From an uncultured Lysobacteraceae bacterium (GTDB taxonomy: Bacteria > Pseudomonadota > Gammaproteobacteria > Xanthomonadales > Xanthomonadaceae): DNA of 25,036 nucleotides. The translations under genes and the position numbers were made by a program. Below are positions 22,462 to 25,036 of the stretch, piece after piece. The notes below the pieces were generated by a model that had not been told where the DNA came from, did not search any database, and saw only the letters and a list, made by a program, of their open reading frames with translations. How positions within the stretch are numbered: the first letter of the stretch is position 1; each line of letters opens with the position of its first letter. The stretch covers positions 1-25,036 of the forward strand of contig CALCNV010000148.1 in assembly GCA_937897645.1 (NCBI GenBank), written 5' to 3'.

Positions 22462-24447
22462 ATGAAGCGTAGAACCCGCATCGTCTGCCTGCACCTGGCC
22501 CTGTTTGGCCTGCTGTTTTCCGCGTCGGCGATGGCGAAGGACTACAAGCGTTACTTCGTGGGCGACGCCAGCGTTCCTACCCCGGGACAAGTCAGCCCGG
22601 GCTTGTTGCTGATGGGTGGCGGCGATCGCAATTACGATGCCTTGCGCTGGTTCCTGGCCAAAGCGGGCCACGGCCATGTCGTCGTGTTGCGCGCTTCCCA
22701 GTCCACCGACGTGGCCGACGAGTTGTTCTACGACGTCGGTGGCGTGGCCTCGGTGGAAACCTTCGTCTTCAACGGCCGTGGGTCGTCCAGCGATCCCGCG
22801 CTGCTGGCCAGCCTGGCCAAGGCCGATGGCATTTTCATCGCCGGCGGCGACCAGTCGCGGTACGTGCGTTTCTGGAAGGGCACGCCGGTGGCGGCCGCGC
22901 TGGATGCGCACGTGAAGGCCGGCAAGCCGCTGGGCGGCACCAGTGCGGGCCTGGCCATCCAGGGCGAATATCTGTACGGCGCCATGGACGGTGGCAGCAT
23001 CGTCAGCCCCGAGGCACTGGCCGATCCGATGGGGCCGGCCACCACCATCGAGCACGACTTCCTGCACTTCGACCTCCTGAAAGGGGTGGTCACCGATACC
23101 CACTTCACCGAGCGCGAGCGCCTGGGGCGGTTGTTCGCGTTCGTGGCCAAGGCCGAGGCGATCCAGGGTCGCCCCGAAGTCCCGCTGCTGGGCGTGGGGG
23201 TGGACGAGAGCGCATCGCTGGCCGTGGAAGGTGATGGCAGCGCCCGGGTCTTCGCAACCGATCCCAAGGGCGGCGCGGTGCTGGTCAAAGGTGGGTTCAC
23301 CGAGCAGCAGACGGTGGGCAAGCCGCTGTCCCTGGGTCGCGTGCAGGTCGTTGGCGTGGACACGGGGTCCAAGCTGACACTGCCCAGTGGTGCCGTCACT
23401 GATCCGTCATTCGAGCGTATTTACAGGGTGGTTGACGGCAAGATGACCGAACTTCCCCAACCCGTGCTTGCCATCCATGGCGGTGCAGGCGTCGACCGCA
23501 GCAGCATGACGCCGGCCATCGAAGCCGAAGTGCGCGCGGCCTTGACCCGCGCCCTGCAGGCGGGCCATGCCCAGCTGGCGGCCGGCAAGCCAGCCATGGA
23601 TGCCGTCACCGCGGCCATCACGGTCCTGGAAGACGATCCGAACTTCAACGCTGGCAAGGGTGCCGTGTTCACCCATGATGGCCGTAACGAGCTTGATGCT
23701 GCCGTCATGGACGGTGCCACGCGCATGGCGGGCTCCATCGCCGGCGTGCAGCGGGTCAAGAACCCGGCCCTGCTGGCGCGTGCGGTGATGGAAAAGTCGG
23801 AACACGTGATGATGGTGGGTGCCGGTGCCGAGACGTTTGCCCGGGAGCAGGGCGTGGCGCTGGTGGATCCGTCCTATTTCCGCACCGAAAGGCGCTGGCA
23901 GCAGCTGCAGAAGGCGCTGAAGGAAGAGGCGTCCGGCCAGGCCCATACCGACCTGGAGACCGCCAAGCATTTCGGCACGGTCGGTGCGGTGGCGCTGGAT
24001 CGCGAGGGCAAGCTGGCGGCGGGCACCTCCACTGGCGGCATGACCAACAAGCGCTACGGCCGGGTCGGCGACGCCCCCATCATCGGTGCTGGCACCTACG
24101 CTGACGCCGGCTGCGCGGTCTCCGGCACCGGCTGGGGCGAGTTCTACATCCGCGCCGTGGCGGCGCATGCCATCTGCGCCCGCATGGCCTACCTGAACGA
24201 AACCCCGCAGCAGGCCAGCCAGACCGTGATCAACCAGGTCATTCCCACCATGGGCGGGGACGGCGGCGCCATCGTGCTGGGTGCGGACGGCGCCATCGCC
24301 ATGCCCTTCAATACCGAAGGCATGTACCGCGGCTGGATTGGCGCCGACGGCGTTGCCCACGTAGCCTTGTATTCGGACGACACGCTGCCATCTATCCCCG
24401 TGCCATCGGAAAAAGCCGCTGCCGCCGGTTCTGCCGGCAAGCACTGA
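22462..24447 (+). CDS. Secreted cyanophycinase-isoaspartyl peptidase fusion
   Basis: A 661-residue exported two-enzyme protein. Signal peptide 1-25 (ends SASAMA). Domain 1 (about 43-325) is S51 cyanophycinase-like: LLLMGGGDRNYDAL, IFIAGGDQSRYV, the nucleophile Ser161 in GGTSAGLA, and His214 in DTHFTERERLGRL. Domain 2 (about 333-640) is an Ntn-hydrolase isoaspartyl peptidase/asparaginase: IHGGAG (339-344), the NAGKGAVFTHDGRNELDAA substrate region, a self-cleavage site Gly505-Thr506, then Thr524, Arg534, Asp537 and Thr556-Gly557, all matching the E. coli enzyme. Cyanophycinase would cut cyanophycin to beta-Asp-Arg; the second domain would split that to Asp and Arg. The start follows AAAGGA. Domain 1 could instead prefer another aspartyl peptide. 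Confidence is high for the two domains, moderate for the substrate. Confidence 0.9.
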   Translation: MKRRTRIVCLHLALFGLLFSASAMAKDYKRYFVGDASVPTPGQVSPGLLLMGGGDRNYDALRWFLAKAGHGHVVVLRASQSTDVADELFYDVGGVASVETFVFNGRGSSSDPALLASLAKADGIFIAGGDQSRYVRFWKGTPVAAALDAHVKAGKPLGGTSAGLAIQGEYLYGAMDGGSIVSPEALADPMGPATTIEHDFLHFDLLKGVVTDTHFTERERLGRLFAFVAKAEAIQGRPEVPLLGVGVDESASLAVEGDGSARVFATDPKGGAVLVKGGFTEQQTVGKPLSLGRVQVVGVDTGSKLTLPSGAVTDPSFERIYRVVDGKMTELPQPVLAIHGGAGVDRSSMTPAIEAEVRAALTRALQAGHAQLAAGKPAMDAVTAAITVLEDDPNFNAGKGAVFTHDGRNELDAAVMDGATRMAGSIAGVQRVKNPALLARAVMEKSEHVMMVGAGAETFAREQGVALVDPSYFRTERRWQQLQKALKEEASGQAHTDLETAKHFGTVGAVALDREGKLAAGTSTGGMTNKRYGRVGDAPIIGAGTYADAGCAVSGTGWGEFYIRAVAAHAICARMAYLNETPQQASQTVINQVIPTMGGDGGAIVLGADGAIAMPFNTEGMYRGWIGADGVAHVALYSDDTLPSIPVPSEKAAAAGSAGKH

Positions 24448-24472
24448 CGCCCTGTCCGCGGCGGGAATTGGG

Positions 24473-24497
24473 CCGGATCACGGAATTCGTGGTCCGG
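24473..24497 (+). terminator. Hairpin after the hydrolase gene
   Basis: CCGGATCACG (24473-24482) pairs with CGTGGTCCGG (24488-24497), with one G-T pair, around GAATT. No T-run follows, so it is a weak intrinsic terminator at best. It stands right upstream of the tRNA promoter -35 box. Confidence 0.5.
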
Positions 24498-24502
24498 TCT
24501 GG

Positions 24503-24531
24503 TTGACAGTGCCGTGGCTTCGGGCGAAAAT
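24503..24531 (+). promoter_or_regulatory. Sigma-70-type promoter of the tRNA-tuf operon
   Basis: A perfect -35, TTGACA (24503-24508), a 17-base spacer, and -10 GAAAAT (24526-24531; four of six consensus bases). It lies about 63 bases before tRNA-Tyr, as expected for a strong stable-RNA promoter. Confidence 0.75.
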
Positions 24532-24594
24532 CTCTGGCTGCTTCACCCGGTTTGATCAGGCCCGCCAATTACGTTGGTCGAGTCTGTGCGATCC

Positions 24595-24680
24595 GGAGGG
24601 ATACCCAAGCGGCCAACGGGGGCAGACTGTAAATCTGCTGGCTTACGCCTTCGGTGGTTCGAATCCACCTCCCTCCACCA
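24595..24680 (+). tRNA. tRNA-Tyr (anticodon GTA)
   Basis: An 86-base tRNA with a long variable arm and encoded CCA. The acceptor GGAGGGA pairs with TCCCTCC. The anticodon stem GCAGA/TCTGC encloses CTGTAAA, with the anticodon GTA at 24629-24631. The T-arm reads GGTGGTTCGAATCCACC. Confidence 0.97.
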
Positions 24681-24722
24681 GTTCCAAAGCGTTACATCCA
24701 AGTGTCACTGCAATGTCCCGGC

Positions 24723-24796
24723 GCGGGAGTAGTTCAATGGTAGAACCTCAGTTTTCCAAACTGATTACGAGGGTTCGATTCCCTTCTCCCGCTCCA
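24723..24796 (+). tRNA. tRNA-Gly (anticodon TCC)
   Basis: A 74-base tRNA with encoded CCA. The acceptor GCGGGAG pairs with CTCCCGC. The anticodon stem TCAGT/ACTGA encloses TTTCCAA, with TCC at 24755-24757. The second gene of the tRNA group before tuf. Confidence 0.97.
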
Positions 24797-24849
24797 CTCA
24801 ATGGCAATGCATCGATAGTCCAGTTTCAAGCGTCAGGTTCCAGCAACAC

Positions 24850-24925
24850 GCTCACGTAGCTCAGTCGGTAGAGCACCTCCTTGGTAAGGAGGAGGTCGAA
24901 GGTTCGATTCCTTTCGTGAGCACCA
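24850..24925 (+). tRNA. tRNA-Thr (anticodon GGT)
   Basis: A 76-base tRNA with encoded CCA. The acceptor GCTCACG pairs with CGTGAGC. The anticodon stem CCTCC/GGAGG encloses TTGGTAA, with GGT at 24883-24885. It is followed by a small hairpin (GCACTA-TTTT-TAGTGC, 24935-24950) before tuf. Confidence 0.97.
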
Positions 24926-24982
24926 TATTCAGCGGCACTATTTTTAGTGCTCCACCTTTCAACGATCTCGAGAAAAGCAGCC

Positions 24983-25036
24983 ATGGCAAAGGGTAAATTC
25001 GAACGCACCAAGCCGCACGTGAACGTGGGCACGATT
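24983..25036 (+). CDS. tuf: Elongation factor Tu (start only)
   Basis: The first 18 codons give MAKGKFERTKPHVNVGTI, the conserved N-terminus of EF-Tu, which carries aminoacyl-tRNA to the ribosome; VNVGTI leads into the P-loop. The rest lies beyond the window edge, so the gene is cut only by the window. An AGAAAAG ribosome site precedes the ATG. The order tRNA-Tyr, Gly, Thr, tuf resembles the E. coli thrU-tyrU-glyT-thrT-tufB operon. Confidence 0.95.
   Translation, partial: MAKGKFERTKPHVNVGTI

Overview
The window looks like chromosomal DNA of a gammaproteobacterium of the Xanthomonadaceae/Lysobacteraceae (Lysobacter, Luteimonas, Pseudoxanthomonas, Xanthomonas type). The clues are high GC, the order hemA-prfA / TPR gene-lolB-ispE-tRNA(Gln)-prs-rplY-pth-ychF, an O-GlcNAc-transferase-like protein whose key residues fall at the numbers known from the Xanthomonas campestris enzyme, GTAG/GTGG-type REP palindromes, and a STN-type TonB receptor beside a FecI/FecR pair. 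The genus cannot be fixed from the sequence alone.

Layout. 1-2966: a DUF2069 membrane protein and wrbA (minus) diverge from a YihY-family membrane protein translationally coupled to a TlpA-like thioredoxin lipoprotein (plus), followed by a REP palindrome pair. 2967-6365 (minus): OGT-like TPR glycosyltransferase, moaB, a small XRE-like protein and a PPK2 polyphosphate kinase, closely packed and probably co-transcribed. 6366-7741: an accessory insertion of lower GC holding a brnT/brnA toxin-antitoxin pair with a palindromic promoter/operator, and an orphan gene whose ends look like an integron gene cassette. 7742-10085 (minus): prfA and hemA, overlapping. 10152-17188 (plus): TPR protein, lolB (with a REP pair read through in frame), ispE, tRNA-Gln, prs, rplY, pth and ychF, with three hairpin-like intergenic repeats. 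17189-17439: a repeat-rich gap ending in a strong bidirectional terminator.

17440-24447 is the most interesting part. A FecI-type ECF sigma factor, a FecR anti-sigma factor and a 1026-residue TonB receptor with an N-terminal STN signalling domain are encoded on the minus strand. Divergently placed is a secreted two-domain enzyme: an S51 cyanophycinase-like serine peptidase fused to a complete Ntn-hydrolase isoaspartyl peptidase/asparaginase. Together the two activities could take cyanophycin (or other beta-aspartyl peptides) all the way to free amino acids. The receptor and the enzyme genes each carry the same putative ECF promoter pattern, GGGA-N15-CGTC, which ties enzyme, receptor and regulators into one proposed signal-controlled scavenging regulon.

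24448-25036: a hairpin, a sigma-70-like promoter, tRNA-Tyr, tRNA-Gly and tRNA-Thr, and the first 18 codons of tuf, a conserved tRNA-tuf arrangement.

No rRNA gene, CRISPR array, prophage or transposase gene was seen. All gaps between genes are shorter than 300 bases.
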